The notes under the pieces: generated by a model | The model's database searches: none | Told to the model about the DNA's origin: nothing | The model's input: the letters and a program-made list of their open reading frames with translations, nothing else | In this document: piece by piece, positions 54,231-63,400 of the stretch | Layout of the letters: each line of letters begins with the position of its first letter | Position numbering within the stretch: the first letter of the stretch is position 1 | Source: Microbacterium sp. cf332 | GTDB taxonomy: Bacteria; Actinomycetota; Actinomycetes; Actinomycetales; Microbacteriaceae | Assembly (NCBI RefSeq): GCF_900102175.1 | Contig: NZ_FNKN01000001.1 | Coordinates: 1,240,001 to 1,304,000 of the forward strand | DNA length: 64,000 nucleotides | Direction: 5' to 3' | Translations under genes and position numbers: made by a program

Positions 54231-55510
54231 CGCCGGCCCCGCCCCGGGGAATGGCGCTTCCCGGCAACCGCTGGGACCTCCTCGACGGGCGATGGCCGGA
54301 CGAGGCGCCGTCCGTCTCGGTGATCGTCGCGCACTACCGCCAGCCCGAGCAGCTCGCGCTGACCCTGGGTGCGCTGCGGCTGCAGGATCACCCCGCCGAC
54401 CGGCTGCAGGTCATCGTCGCCGACGACGGATCGCCCGAGCCTCCCGTCGTGCCCGACGGGGTCGAGCTCGTGCGCCACGACGATCGCGGGTTCCGGCTGG
54501 CCGCGGTCCGCAACCTCGGCGCCGCTGCGGCGCGCGGGGATGTGCTGGTGTTCCTCGATGCCGACACGGCACCCGAGCCCTCCTTCGTCCGCGAGCTGAC
54601 CCGTCTGCCCGCCCTCGCCCCCGACTGCGTGTCGGTCGGGAGACGCCGGCACGCCGCCCTCGCCGGCGTCTCCGCCGAGCGGCTCGCCGCCGACGCCGCC
54701 CGGCGGGCGTTGCCGGAGCCGACCTGGCTCGCCGACGAGTACCGGCGGAGCGAGAACCTGCTGCATGCCGACGACCGAAGCTACCGGCACGTCATCGGTG
54801 CCGTCATCGCCTGCTCACGCGTCATGTTCGACGCGGCGGGCGGGTTCGACGAGACGTTCACGACCTACGGCGGCGAAGACTGGGAATGGACCTACCGTGC
54901 GTGGCTGCGGGGCGCGCTGCTCGCCCACGTGCCGGCTGCCGTCGCCTGGCATGACGGACCCGACGCCGCCGGCCGCGACGAGGGCGCCGTCGCGCGGCGG
55001 AACGCCGAGACCATCCGACTGAGCGATCTCATCCCCGTCTCCGGCTCCGCCGGGAGGGGTATTCGCCCCGCGCATGCCGACATCGAGGTCGTCCCCCCGC
55101 CGGGGGCGAGTGCCGGGCAGCGATTCCTCGCGGTCGACAGCACGCTCGCCGCGCTCGACGCTTCGGCGGTCCGCGCGGCGACGCGCCTCGAGCCGAACGG
55201 GCCCGACGCCGGCGTGGCGTTCGATCGCGTGCGGCTCGTCGTCGAGCTGCTGCGGCCGATCCGGGTGGCCGCCGAGAGCGACGTCCTCACGTCGGCGGTC
55301 GCGCGCCTGGAGCGGGAACGGCTGGGCGGGATCACCCTCACCTCGCCCACCGGCCAGCCGCTCGTGCGCGTCGTCTCCGCGCGCGCCCGCGCGCGCGCCG
55401 AGCGCTGGCAGCGTTCCGACCTCTTCCCGGCGGCGTCGGTGTCGACGACGGACATCGGGATCGTCGACGACGAGCCCGACCTCGCCGCCTACCTGGGCGG
55501 GTGGGGCTGA
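54227..55510 (+). CDS. Glycosyltransferase family 2 with C-terminal extension
   Basis: 427 aa. GT-A core: VSVIVAHYRQPEQLALTLGAL, VIVADDGSPEPPVVPDG, RNLGAAAARGDVLVFLDADTAPEP (DxD), and GGFDETFTTYGGEDWEWTYRAWL with the catalytic ED. About 150 extra residues follow from about residue 280, an alpha/beta region of unknown role. The start overlaps the stop of the previous gene. Converges with the toroid-fold gene 15 nt away. Confidence 0.88.
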   Translation: MTPAPPRGMALPGNRWDLLDGRWPDEAPSVSVIVAHYRQPEQLALTLGALRLQDHPADRLQVIVADDGSPEPPVVPDGVELVRHDDRGFRLAAVRNLGAAAARGDVLVFLDADTAPEPSFVRELTRLPALAPDCVSVGRRRHAALAGVSAERLAADAARRALPEPTWLADEYRRSENLLHADDRSYRHVIGAVIACSRVMFDAAGGFDETFTTYGGEDWEWTYRAWLRGALLAHVPAAVAWHDGPDAAGRDEGAVARRNAETIRLSDLIPVSGSAGRGIRPAHADIEVVPPPGASAGQRFLAVDSTLAALDASAVRAATRLEPNGPDAGVAFDRVRLVVELLRPIRVAAESDVLTSAVARLERERLGGITLTSPTGQPLVRVVSARARARAERWQRSDLFPAASVSTTDIGIVDDEPDLAAYLGGWG

Positions 55511-55525
55511 GTCCCGCGTTGCCGG

Positions 55526-56500
55526 TCAGCGCGCCGCAGCCGCGTCCCACCAACGCAGCACGCGCAGCGCGAGGAACGTCAGCCACGGCGACGGCTCGCC
55601 CGCGGCGACGTCGATCTCGAACCAGACGCGGCCCGCGAGCGGCGTGCCCTGATGCCACGCGCCATCGTCGCGACGCGCCCTGCGCACGATCGCCACGGCG
55701 TCGGCGAGTCGCGGGTCGGGAGGCGTGCCATCGTGCAGCGACGCCGCCCGGAAGTGGTCGAGCGCGGCGAGCACGCTGTAGCGGTGCCGACCCGGGTAGA
55801 CGAGGTCGGTAACGAAGTCTCCCACCGGCTCGCCGGTCGAGGCCCGGAAGGCGAGACGCCGGGCCAGCAGATACTCCTCGCCCCGATGCCGGCTGGCGCG
55901 CAGGTCCGCGTCGCCGGTGGTCTGCTCCCACGCGAGCATGCCCCGCAGCGCGTTGAGGGTCGAGTGGAACGATCCGCGCGTCGAGCGGCCTTCCTCGGCC
56001 TCGCAGTTCCAGCCTCCGTCGGCGAGCTGATGCTCCGGGAACCACGCCACCAGTCGCGCCACGTCGGCTCCGAGCCACGCTCCTGTCGCCAGCGTGTACG
56101 CGTTGATGCAGACGTCGATCTCGCCGTCCCAGTACGGCAGATCGTCGTACTCCCAGCGGCTGTTGCGCCGCAGCCGCTCCGCCGTGTCGCCGAGCGCAGC
56201 GGCATCCGCTCCCCACTCGCGCAGGTCCTTCAGCGTCCAGGTGGTCGCGGTCCACGGCTGCCCGGGTGCGGCCGCCTCAGGACTGTCGAAGAAGCCCGCC
56301 GGGAAGTAGGCGCCGCCCTCCCACTGGCCGTCCTCGCCCTGCTGCGCGAGCAGCCGGGCGCCGTTGCCCTCGGTCGCGACACGCCGCCGCGTGGCCTGCC
56401 ACACGGTCGGCGGAGCGTCTGCCAGGTCGCGCTCGACCTGCCAGCGCAGCGACGGATCGGAGTCGAGCAGCCACGGCACGACACGGTCGAGGTCGGTCAT
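55526..56500 (-). CDS. Squalene-cyclase-like (alpha/alpha toroid) repeat protein
   Basis: 324 aa, cytoplasmic. WQVERDLADAPPTVW, WTLKDLREWGADAAA and the repeats DGGWNCEAEEGRSTRGSFHSTLNALRGML and DGAWHQGTPLAGRVWFEID resemble prenyltransferase/squalene-oxidase repeats, but no DDTAxAL-like catalytic motif is present. It is more likely an uncharacterised member, often annotated only as hypothetical. ATG at 56500; another in-frame ATG lies at 56509. Confidence 0.7.
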   Translation of the reverse strand: MTDLDRVVPWLLDSDPSLRWQVERDLADAPPTVWQATRRRVATEGNGARLLAQQGEDGQWEGGAYFPAGFFDSPEAAAPGQPWTATTWTLKDLREWGADAAALGDTAERLRRNSRWEYDDLPYWDGEIDVCINAYTLATGAWLGADVARLVAWFPEHQLADGGWNCEAEEGRSTRGSFHSTLNALRGMLAWEQTTGDADLRASRHRGEEYLLARRLAFRASTGEPVGDFVTDLVYPGRHRYSVLAALDHFRAASLHDGTPPDPRLADAVAIVRRARRDDGAWHQGTPLAGRVWFEIDVAAGEPSPWLTFLALRVLRWWDAAAAR

Positions 56501-56562
56501 GCGCACCATTGTGACGGCGCGGATGCGGGAGCGACAGCCCGTCTGCGTCGCTCCCGCGACGG

Positions 56563-58629
56563 TCACGCCGGCAGGGCGTCCCGCGTCTGGGCCACGACCG
56601 CGACGCCGCGCGGCGCGACCACGAGGGCGTCGTCTCGGTCGCGGCGGGCAGCCCCGGCGATCAGGTCGCCCGCCGCCGCCACGGCCACCTCGTCGTCGGT
56701 CCGGTTGGCGAGGAAGACGTACCGGCCGCCCCGGCCCGTCCGCACGATGACGTCGACGGAGCCCCCGGCTGCGAGCGGGTCCGGAGTCAGCGCCGGGATG
56801 TCGCGTCCGAGGTCGTGCAGCAGCTCCTTGGCGGCCCTGCGGTCGATCGCCGCCGACACGTACGTCGCGCTGCCACCGGCCAGCCCGGCCCGGCGGCGCG
56901 TGATGGCGGGCGCACCGTCGAGATCGCCGCCCCGGTACGAGGCCACGACCTCGACATCGGGTTCGATGCGCGCGATGCGCTCGCTCCAGTCGCGCACCTC
57001 GGCCCCCGTCGAGAGCGCCCCCCTTTCGTCGGGGAGCATCGGAGCGAACTCCTCGACCGTGATCCCGAGCAGGCTGCGCAGCGCGCCCGGGTAGCCGCCG
57101 AGCCACACCCGGTCGTGCTCGTCGACGACGCCCGAGAAGAAGGTCGTGACGAGGTGTCCCCCGGCCTCGACGAATCCGGTCAGCCGGTCGCGCAGCGCCG
57201 CCGGCACGACGTGGAGGAGGGGGGCGAGCACCAGCTCGTAACCGTCGAGGTCGGTGGACACGGGCACGACGTCGACGCGGACACCGAGGTCGAGGAGGGC
57301 GCGGTACCACCGCAGCGTCTCGACGTCGTAGGCGGGCGACTCCGACGGATGCGAGTCGCGTCCGCTGACCCACCACGACTCGTAGTCGAAGACGAGCGCG
57401 ATGCGCGCGCGCTCGCGACGGCTCCCGGTGACGACGGCGAGATCGCGCAGCTGCGTGCCGAGGTCGACGACGTCGCGGAAGACCCGGCTGTCGGCGCCCG
57501 CGTGCGGCAGCATCCCCGAGTGGTAGCGCTCACCGCCCGCGCGCGACTGCCGCCATTGGAAGTAGCAGACCGCGTCGGCCCCGTGTCCGACGTGCGTCAG
57601 GGCGTCGCGCACGAGCTCGCCCGGGCGCTTGGGCGGGTTGACCGCCCGCCAGTTGACCGCGCTCGTGGCGTGCTCCATGAGGAACCACGGCCGGCCGCCC
57701 GAGAGGTTGCCGGTGAGGTTGGCCCAGAACGAGAGGTCGTCGCGCCCCTGTTCGCCCGGACGCAGGTAGTGGTCGTTCGAGACGAAGTCGACATCGTCGA
57801 CCCACGACGCGTAGTCGATGTCGCGGACGTTCTGCGCCACCATGAAGTTCGTCGTTCGCGGCACGCCCGGGGTGACCTCGGCGAGCACCGCGTTCTCGGC
57901 GCGCAGGTGGTCGCGGACGGCGTCGGACGAGAAGCGTTCGAAGTCGAGCTGCTGTCCGGGGTTGCGCTGCGTCGGCGCGGCGCGCGGCGGCAGGATCTCG
58001 TCCCATTCGCCGTAGTGCTGCGACCAGAAGGCGGTCCCCCACACCTCGTTGAGCGCATCGAGATCGGCGTACCGGTCCTGGAGCCACACCCGGAACGCGC
58101 GCGCCGCGTCGTCGGAGAAGTCGTAGAGGTTGTGGCACCCGAGCTCGTTCGAGATGTGCCACGCGACGAGCGCGGGGTGATCGGCGTACCGCTCGGCGAG
58201 CGCGCGCGTCAGCCGCAGGGCGTGCGCGCGGAAGACCGGCGACGTCGGACGCCAGTGCTGACGGGAACCGGGCCAGAGCGTCGTGCCGTCGATCGTCTGC
58301 GGCAGGATCTCGGGATGCCGCTTCGCGAGCCACGGCGGCGGCGATGCGGTGGCGGTCGCGAGGTCGACGTCGATGCCGTTCGCGTGCAACAGGTCCATCA
58401 CGTCGTCGAGCCACCCGAAGTCCCACTCGCCCGGGCGGGGTTCGAGGAGCGCCCACGAGAAGATCCCGAGCGAGACGATGTTGACCCCCGCCTCGCGCAT
58501 GAGCCGGACGTCCTCCTGCCACACCTCGCGGGGCCACTGCTCGGGGTTGTAGTCGGCGCCGTAGCGCATCCTCCCCGGGCCGAGAGCCCCGTCCTTCACC
58601 CAGCGATACGTCGTGTCGTCCGTTGCCAT
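56563..58629 (-). CDS. GH42 beta-galactosidase
   Basis: 688 aa, standard family length. MRYGADYNPEQWPREVWQEDVRLMREAGVN is split as the GH42 start YGADYNPEQWP; acid/base Glu162 in WHISNELGCHN and nucleophile Glu319 in WFLMEHATS; the trimerisation and C-terminal domains follow. It hydrolyses beta-galactosides or galacto-oligosaccharides; no signal peptide, so cytoplasmic. The ATG is 6 nt after TACGCT (58636-58641), leaderless. Divergent from a TetR gene with a shared palindrome. Confidence 0.93.
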   Translation of the reverse strand: MATDDTTYRWVKDGALGPGRMRYGADYNPEQWPREVWQEDVRLMREAGVNIVSLGIFSWALLEPRPGEWDFGWLDDVMDLLHANGIDVDLATATASPPPWLAKRHPEILPQTIDGTTLWPGSRQHWRPTSPVFRAHALRLTRALAERYADHPALVAWHISNELGCHNLYDFSDDAARAFRVWLQDRYADLDALNEVWGTAFWSQHYGEWDEILPPRAAPTQRNPGQQLDFERFSSDAVRDHLRAENAVLAEVTPGVPRTTNFMVAQNVRDIDYASWVDDVDFVSNDHYLRPGEQGRDDLSFWANLTGNLSGGRPWFLMEHATSAVNWRAVNPPKRPGELVRDALTHVGHGADAVCYFQWRQSRAGGERYHSGMLPHAGADSRVFRDVVDLGTQLRDLAVVTGSRRERARIALVFDYESWWVSGRDSHPSESPAYDVETLRWYRALLDLGVRVDVVPVSTDLDGYELVLAPLLHVVPAALRDRLTGFVEAGGHLVTTFFSGVVDEHDRVWLGGYPGALRSLLGITVEEFAPMLPDERGALSTGAEVRDWSERIARIEPDVEVVASYRGGDLDGAPAITRRRAGLAGGSATYVSAAIDRRAAKELLHDLGRDIPALTPDPLAAGGSVDVIVRTGRGGRYVFLANRTDDEVAVAAAGDLIAGAARRDRDDALVVAPRGVAVVAQTRDALPA

Positions 58630-58651
58630 GCGATCAGCGTAGACCCAAAAA

Positions 58652-58665
58652 CGTGCATCTGCACG
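58652..58665. promoter_or_regulatory. TetR-type palindrome between GH42 and tetR
   Basis: CGTGCA-TC-TGCACG, perfect 6 bp arms. It covers the expected -35 positions of both divergent leaderless promoters (TACGCT at 58636-58641 minus and 58680-58685 plus). Confidence 0.65.
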
Positions 58666-58691
58666 GGTTTGATGTGCTCTACGCTCGGGAC

Positions 58692-59315
58692 ATGCCGCCA
58701 GAGACCCCCGCTCACCCGCGCGGGCCGTATGCGAAGAGCGCCGCACGCCGCGCCGAGATCGTCGCGTCGGCGACCCTCGTCTTCGGGACGCACGGCTACC
58801 GGGGCGGCTCGTTGCGTCAGATCGCCAAGCAGCTCGACCTCGGCCTGACGACGGTCATGCACCATTTCCCGACGAAGGTGTCGCTCCTGGCCGCGGTCCT
58901 CGAACAGGAGGACGCCGCCGACACCGACTTCGCCGAGCGCGCCGCCCGCGACGGCTTCATCCCGAGCGTGCTCGCCATCGTCGAGCGGAATCTGGCGCGG
59001 CGAGAGCTCGTGCGCATGTTCTCGATCGTCTCCGCCGAGGCGACGCACCCCGAGCATGAGGCGCATGCCTGGCTCCGCGAGCGCTACCGCGCGGTCACCG
59101 AGACGTACGCCACCGCGATCGCCGACGATCGTGAACGCGGACGCCTGGACACCCACGACGATCCGCGCGCGCTGGCGGAGCTCGTCATCAGCGGGTGGGA
59201 GGGCATCCAGATCCGCTGGCTCACCGACGACACCGACCCCGTCGCCTCGATGCGGCTGCTGCTCGCGCGCCTGCTCGAGCCCGATTCAGCGCTCGCGCCA
59301 TCGCCCAGAACGTAG
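58692..59315 (+). CDS. TetR family transcriptional regulator
   Basis: 207 aa. RRAEIVASATLVFGTHGYRGGSLRQIAKQLDLGLTTVMHHFPTK is the HTH, with recognition part LGLTTVMHHF; the rest is a helical ligand domain. The ATG at 58692 is 6 nt after TACGCT. It probably represses itself and the divergent GH42 gene through the palindrome at 58652-58665; a galactoside or downstream glycosidase product could be the inducer. Confidence 0.92.
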   Translation: MPPETPAHPRGPYAKSAARRAEIVASATLVFGTHGYRGGSLRQIAKQLDLGLTTVMHHFPTKVSLLAAVLEQEDAADTDFAERAARDGFIPSVLAIVERNLARRELVRMFSIVSAEATHPEHEAHAWLRERYRAVTETYATAIADDRERGRLDTHDDPRALAELVISGWEGIQIRWLTDDTDPVASMRLLLARLLEPDSALAPSPRT

Positions 59316-59394
59316 CCTGACTACCGCGAACCTAAAAAACAGCCCCCTTGTGGGCGAGCAGTCCCTGCTTTACGCTCCCATCCAGGCGCTCCGT

Positions 59395-59409
59395 AGTAGT
59401 TTCACTACT
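59395..59409. promoter_or_regulatory. Inverted repeat upstream of the large secreted glycosidase
   Basis: AGTAGT-TTC-ACTACT. It lies 9 nt after a TACGCT -10 (59380-59385), where a repressor would block transcription start. Confidence 0.45.
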
Positions 59410-59449
59410 TCCTGCGCTCATCCGGTCCCTCGATGACGATGGAGCACGC

Positions 59450-62400
59450 ATGCCCTCCCCCCGCACCCCGCGCCGCTGGACGGCGCTCACGATCGTCGGG
59501 GCGGTGGTCGCGGCCTCCGCCGTCGCGGGCACCGTCTCGCCCGCCTCCGCCGCCGACGCCGCGACCATCACGATCGACACCGACGCCGTCGTGCAGGAGG
59601 ACTTCCTGGGCATCGGCGTCAACGTCATCCCTTCGAGCCTCATGGAGCGCTCCCGCGGATTCGGCTACACCGAAGCGGACTGGGCCGTCGACGCCGAACG
59701 CATCGCGACCGTCCGACCCAAGGTCGCCCGCGTCTGGTTCCAGACCGACTGGATGGAGCAGGAGAAGGGCGTCTACACCTGGACGAGCGACCGCATGCAG
59801 GCGTTCTACCGCTACGTCGACGCCTTCCAGGCCGCCGGCACCGACATCGAGCTCAACTTCGGCTGGAAGGTCGGCTCGGCCGTGCACGACTGGTTCTCGA
59901 TCCCGGGCATCGACCCGTGGACGAGCGCGCCCGCCGACGTCGACGCGTTCGCGGCCTCCGCATCCGCCCTCATCGACCAGCTCAAGAACGTCCGCGGATA
60001 CGACAACGTCCGGTATCTGACCTACTACAACGAGCCCAACGGCAGCTGGGACTTCGAGGCCCCGGGCGACCAGCAGGCGTACTACGTCGACATGGCGCGG
60101 GCGGTGCACGAACGACTCGTGGCCGACGGACTGCGTGACGAGGTCGAGATCTGGGGACCGGAGGAGACCGGGGCACCCGCCTGGACGACGTACATGGCCC
60201 AGAACGGCGGTGACGCGTTCGACCAGTACAGCTTCCACACCTACGGCGACTCGTACGCCTCCGTCCCCGCGAGCATCAACGCCCGCAGAAGCGTCGCGGG
60301 CGGCAAGCCCGTGAACATGTCGGAGTTCGGCTGGTCGGCCGACGACGCCAGCGGCTGGAACTCGGGATACGCGAACTACGTCATCGCCGGCGCGAACCTG
60401 GGGTTGCACTCGATGCTCGTCTGGCAGCTCAACGGCACGTGGACGGTCGACCCCGACGGCGACACCAACGGCACCTACAACATGTGGGACTCCGTCGTCC
60501 TCGGTCTCGAGCCGCGACGGACCTTCCTGTCGGCGGGGCTGCTCAACCGCTACATCCCGGCGCACAGCGACGTGCTGCAGTCCACGTCGAGCTCGTCCGA
60601 CGTCCGGACGGCGGCCTTCCGCGACAGTGCGGGCGACTACACGGTGCTCGTGGAGTCGAAGGGCGCCGCTCCGACCGACCTGACGGTCGACTTCGGCGGG
60701 ACGGCCATCGACGCGGACTTCCACCGCGTCGTCTACTCCGATGACCTCGTTCCCGACGAGAACGCCCTGCTGCCCGCCGTCTCGGCCACGATCCCCGCCG
60801 GCACGTCGTTCGAGGACGACCTCGACGAGGGCTACTCGTTCGCGATCTACACGACGGCCGACCCCGCGGTGCAGGTGCGTCTCGGCGACGCCGACCCGAC
60901 GGTCGCCTCGGGGTCGACGCTGCAGCTCTCGGCCGACGTGCTCGACGGCGCCGCCGGCGTCACGTGGTCGGTCGAGGGAGCGGGCAACGGCGCCGTCTCG
61001 AGCGCGGGCGTCTACACCCCGCCCGCAGTGGACTCCGAGCGCAAGGTCGCCGTTCGCGCGACGAGCACCGCAGACCCGACGTCGTCGGGCATCGCGCTCG
61101 TCACCGTGACGCCGCAGCTCTCGGCGACGCGCGTCGACCCCGTGCAGTTCGACCTCGAGAGCGGCGTCTACCCGGGCGCCGAGGTGCTGACCCTGACCAC
61201 GTCGACGCCGGGCGCGCAGATCCGGTTCACGACCGACGGGTCGGCCCCCACCGCGGCCTCGACGCTCTACGAACGCCCCATCATCCTGGCCGAGAGCTCG
61301 ACCCGGCTGTATCGTGCCGCGGCGTTCGCGAGCGGCCTGCAGACCTCTGGCATCACGAGCCGCCTGTTCAAGGTCGGCGGCGTCTCGCAGGGGCCGGACG
61401 GGTACACCCTCTGCGCGAACGAGGGGGGCACCTGCTCCTTCTCCGGCCAGCAGAGCGTCGCCTTCGGCGGCGACGGGCTGTTCACCTACCAGGCGAAGAC
61501 CGGGCCGGTCTCGTGCGACGCGGCGACCCTCGGCGACCCGAACCCCACGGGCACGCAGCGCTGCTACGTGAGCCCCGAGCTGCCGGGGTCGTATCCGCTC
61601 GTCACGCTGAACAACGCTGGTTTCGAGAAGCCCGCGGGCACGCGCTCGCGCACCGGTCCGTTCACCAACGGCTGGACGTTCGACACCCGCTCGGGCATCC
61701 AGAACGCCCAGGGGCCGCTCGGCCCTCCCGCGCCCGTCGAGGGGCAGCAGGTCGGCTACCTGAAGACGGATGCCGGAGTGCAGGGGACGATCTCGCAGCA
61801 GGTCGCCTTCCCAGCGGGCGAGTACCAGGTCGTGTTCGCCCTCTCGGGACGGTCTGGCTATCCCGCCCAGAGCTTCGACGTGCTCTACGACGACACGGTC
61901 GTCGGATCGTTCACGGTGGGGTCGACCAGCTCGTACACGACCGAGCGCACGAACGCCTTCACCTCGGACGGCGGTCGCCACACGGTCACGTTCCGTGCCA
62001 CGGCACCCTCGGGAGACCGCACGGCCTTCCTCGACGCGGTCCGCATCGAGGCCCCCGTGGCGCCGGAGCCCGCACAGCTGGCGAACACGGGTTTCGAGGC
62101 ACCGGCCACGACCGGCGTGAAGTCGGCGCCGTTCACCGAGGGCTGGTCGTTCACGGGCCGGTCGGGCATCCAGCGCAACGGCAGCGCGTTCGGCGCCCCT
62201 ACCGCACCCGAGGGCCTGCAGACGGCGCTGCTCCAATCGCGCAACGGCGAGCACGGTGCGTTCTCGCAGACCATCGACCTGGCCGCGGGCGACTACACCC
62301 TCAGTTACCAGGCATCGCGCCGGCCCGGCTACAGCGCCGTGCAGACGGTGCAGGTGCTCGTCGACGGGGTCGTCGTCGACAGCTTCGCTCCCCCGGGCAA

Positions 62401-62533
62401 CGCCTTCACGGCTCATACCTCCGCGGTGTTCTCGGTCGGCGCGGGCGACCGGCAGATCACGTTCCGCGGGTCGGCGGCTACCGGCGACGCGACCGCCTTC
62501 GTCGACGCCGTGACCCTGACCCCCGTCGAGTGA
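59450..62533 (+). CDS. Large secreted multidomain glycoside hydrolase (GH39-like)
   Basis: 1027 aa. Signal peptide 1-35 (ends ASA). Catalytic TIM barrel about 40-400, with acid/base Glu195 in TYYNEPNGSW and likely nucleophile Glu292 in MSEFGW, a clan-A pattern closest to GH39-like enzymes. Then a beta domain, an Ig-like domain (about 475-555), a chitobiase C-terminal-like domain (about 560-640), a Cys-containing domain (YTLCANEGGTCSF, 651-712), and two tandem ~150 aa repeats (718-874, 875-1027) of a NxGFE...GRSGI beta-sandwich type that probably bind carbohydrate. ATG at 59450 follows GGAG. No sortase motif. Confidence 0.85.
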   Translation: MPSPRTPRRWTALTIVGAVVAASAVAGTVSPASAADAATITIDTDAVVQEDFLGIGVNVIPSSLMERSRGFGYTEADWAVDAERIATVRPKVARVWFQTDWMEQEKGVYTWTSDRMQAFYRYVDAFQAAGTDIELNFGWKVGSAVHDWFSIPGIDPWTSAPADVDAFAASASALIDQLKNVRGYDNVRYLTYYNEPNGSWDFEAPGDQQAYYVDMARAVHERLVADGLRDEVEIWGPEETGAPAWTTYMAQNGGDAFDQYSFHTYGDSYASVPASINARRSVAGGKPVNMSEFGWSADDASGWNSGYANYVIAGANLGLHSMLVWQLNGTWTVDPDGDTNGTYNMWDSVVLGLEPRRTFLSAGLLNRYIPAHSDVLQSTSSSSDVRTAAFRDSAGDYTVLVESKGAAPTDLTVDFGGTAIDADFHRVVYSDDLVPDENALLPAVSATIPAGTSFEDDLDEGYSFAIYTTADPAVQVRLGDADPTVASGSTLQLSADVLDGAAGVTWSVEGAGNGAVSSAGVYTPPAVDSERKVAVRATSTADPTSSGIALVTVTPQLSATRVDPVQFDLESGVYPGAEVLTLTTSTPGAQIRFTTDGSAPTAASTLYERPIILAESSTRLYRAAAFASGLQTSGITSRLFKVGGVSQGPDGYTLCANEGGTCSFSGQQSVAFGGDGLFTYQAKTGPVSCDAATLGDPNPTGTQRCYVSPELPGSYPLVTLNNAGFEKPAGTRSRTGPFTNGWTFDTRSGIQNAQGPLGPPAPVEGQQVGYLKTDAGVQGTISQQVAFPAGEYQVVFALSGRSGYPAQSFDVLYDDTVVGSFTVGSTSSYTTERTNAFTSDGGRHTVTFRATAPSGDRTAFLDAVRIEAPVAPEPAQLANTGFEAPATTGVKSAPFTEGWSFTGRSGIQRNGSAFGAPTAPEGLQTALLQSRNGEHGAFSQTIDLAAGDYTLSYQASRRPGYSAVQTVQVLVDGVVVDSFAPPGNAFTAHTSAVFSVGAGDRQITFRGSAATGDATAFVDAVTLTPVE

Positions 62534-62546
62534 CCCCGGCCCGGGA

Positions 62547-63356
62547 TCAGCCCCGGTCGTCGATCATGCGGCCGTAGCCCTCGACATAGGTCGGGAACTC
62601 GAGCTCGCCGACGAGCGCCGCGAGACGCGAACCGTCGAGCACCTTGCCGCGATCGGCGCCGGGGCGCGGCTCCGCCCGCGGCGGGGCGGCGACCGCGAGG
62701 CGCTCGGCGAGGAACTCGACCACCTCGCCGAGCGTCGACGGGCGACGGTCCACGCCGTGCAGCAGGGCCGGGGGCTCGGCGACCGCGAGCAGACGGATGA
62801 TCGCCCGGACGAGGTCCGCCTCGTGGATGCGGTTCGTGCGACGGTCGTAGTCGACGGGGTCGCCGGCGAGCACCTGACGGATGAGGCGCTCGCGCCCCGG
62901 CCCATAGATGCCGGCGGGCCGCAGGATGACGGCACCGAACAGCTCCGACGCGGCCCGCTCACCGTCGACGAGCTCGTCGCCCCGCGGACCGGCGGGGCGC
63001 GGCTCGTCGTCCTCGTCGAGTGGACGGTCGACGTCCCACCCCTCGAACACCCGCGTCGACGAGACGAACACCGTGCGCGCAGGGGTCTTCGGCAGAGCCT
63101 GCGCGATGCGCTCGAGGGCCGTCCGGTAGAAGCCCCGGTGATCTCCGGGCGGCAGCGTGACGACCATCGCGTCCACCGCCGGCAGGGCGGTATCGAGCGG
63201 TGCCGACAGGTCGGCGACGATCGGGATGAAGTCGGGGCGGATGCCGTCGGCGCTCCGCCGGATCGCCACGACCTCCTCCCCCGCGTCGACCAGGCTCGCG
63301 CCGAGCCGCGTGCCGACCTTGCCGGAACCGACCAGGAGCGTCCGTCGAGCAGTCAT
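62547..63356 (-). CDS. NAD(P)-binding epimerase-like protein (SDR extended)
   Basis: 269 aa. LLVGSGKVGTRLGASLVDAGEEVVAIRR is the Rossmann motif; VFVSSTRVFEGWDVDRPL and VILRPAGIYGPGRERLI are extended-SDR features, but the YxxxK motif is not obvious, as in YeeZ-like members. Substrate unknown; cytoplasmic. ATG at 63356. The D-threonine aldolase-like gene ends 44 nt upstream on the same strand. Confidence 0.85.
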   Translation of the reverse strand: MTARRTLLVGSGKVGTRLGASLVDAGEEVVAIRRSADGIRPDFIPIVADLSAPLDTALPAVDAMVVTLPPGDHRGFYRTALERIAQALPKTPARTVFVSSTRVFEGWDVDRPLDEDDEPRPAGPRGDELVDGERAASELFGAVILRPAGIYGPGRERLIRQVLAGDPVDYDRRTNRIHEADLVRAIIRLLAVAEPPALLHGVDRRPSTLGEVVEFLAERLAVAAPPRAEPRPGADRGKVLDGSRLAALVGELEFPTYVEGYGRMIDDRG

Positions 63357-63400
63357 CTCCTCATCCTCCCAGCGCCCGGACCGTCCGGGGTCGGTCGGCG

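Noticed and set aside
59405..62416. 1003 aa minus-strand open frame opposite the large glycosidase
   Set aside because: Arg/Val/Gly-rich shadow of the real gene; no domain recognisable and start/SD absent.
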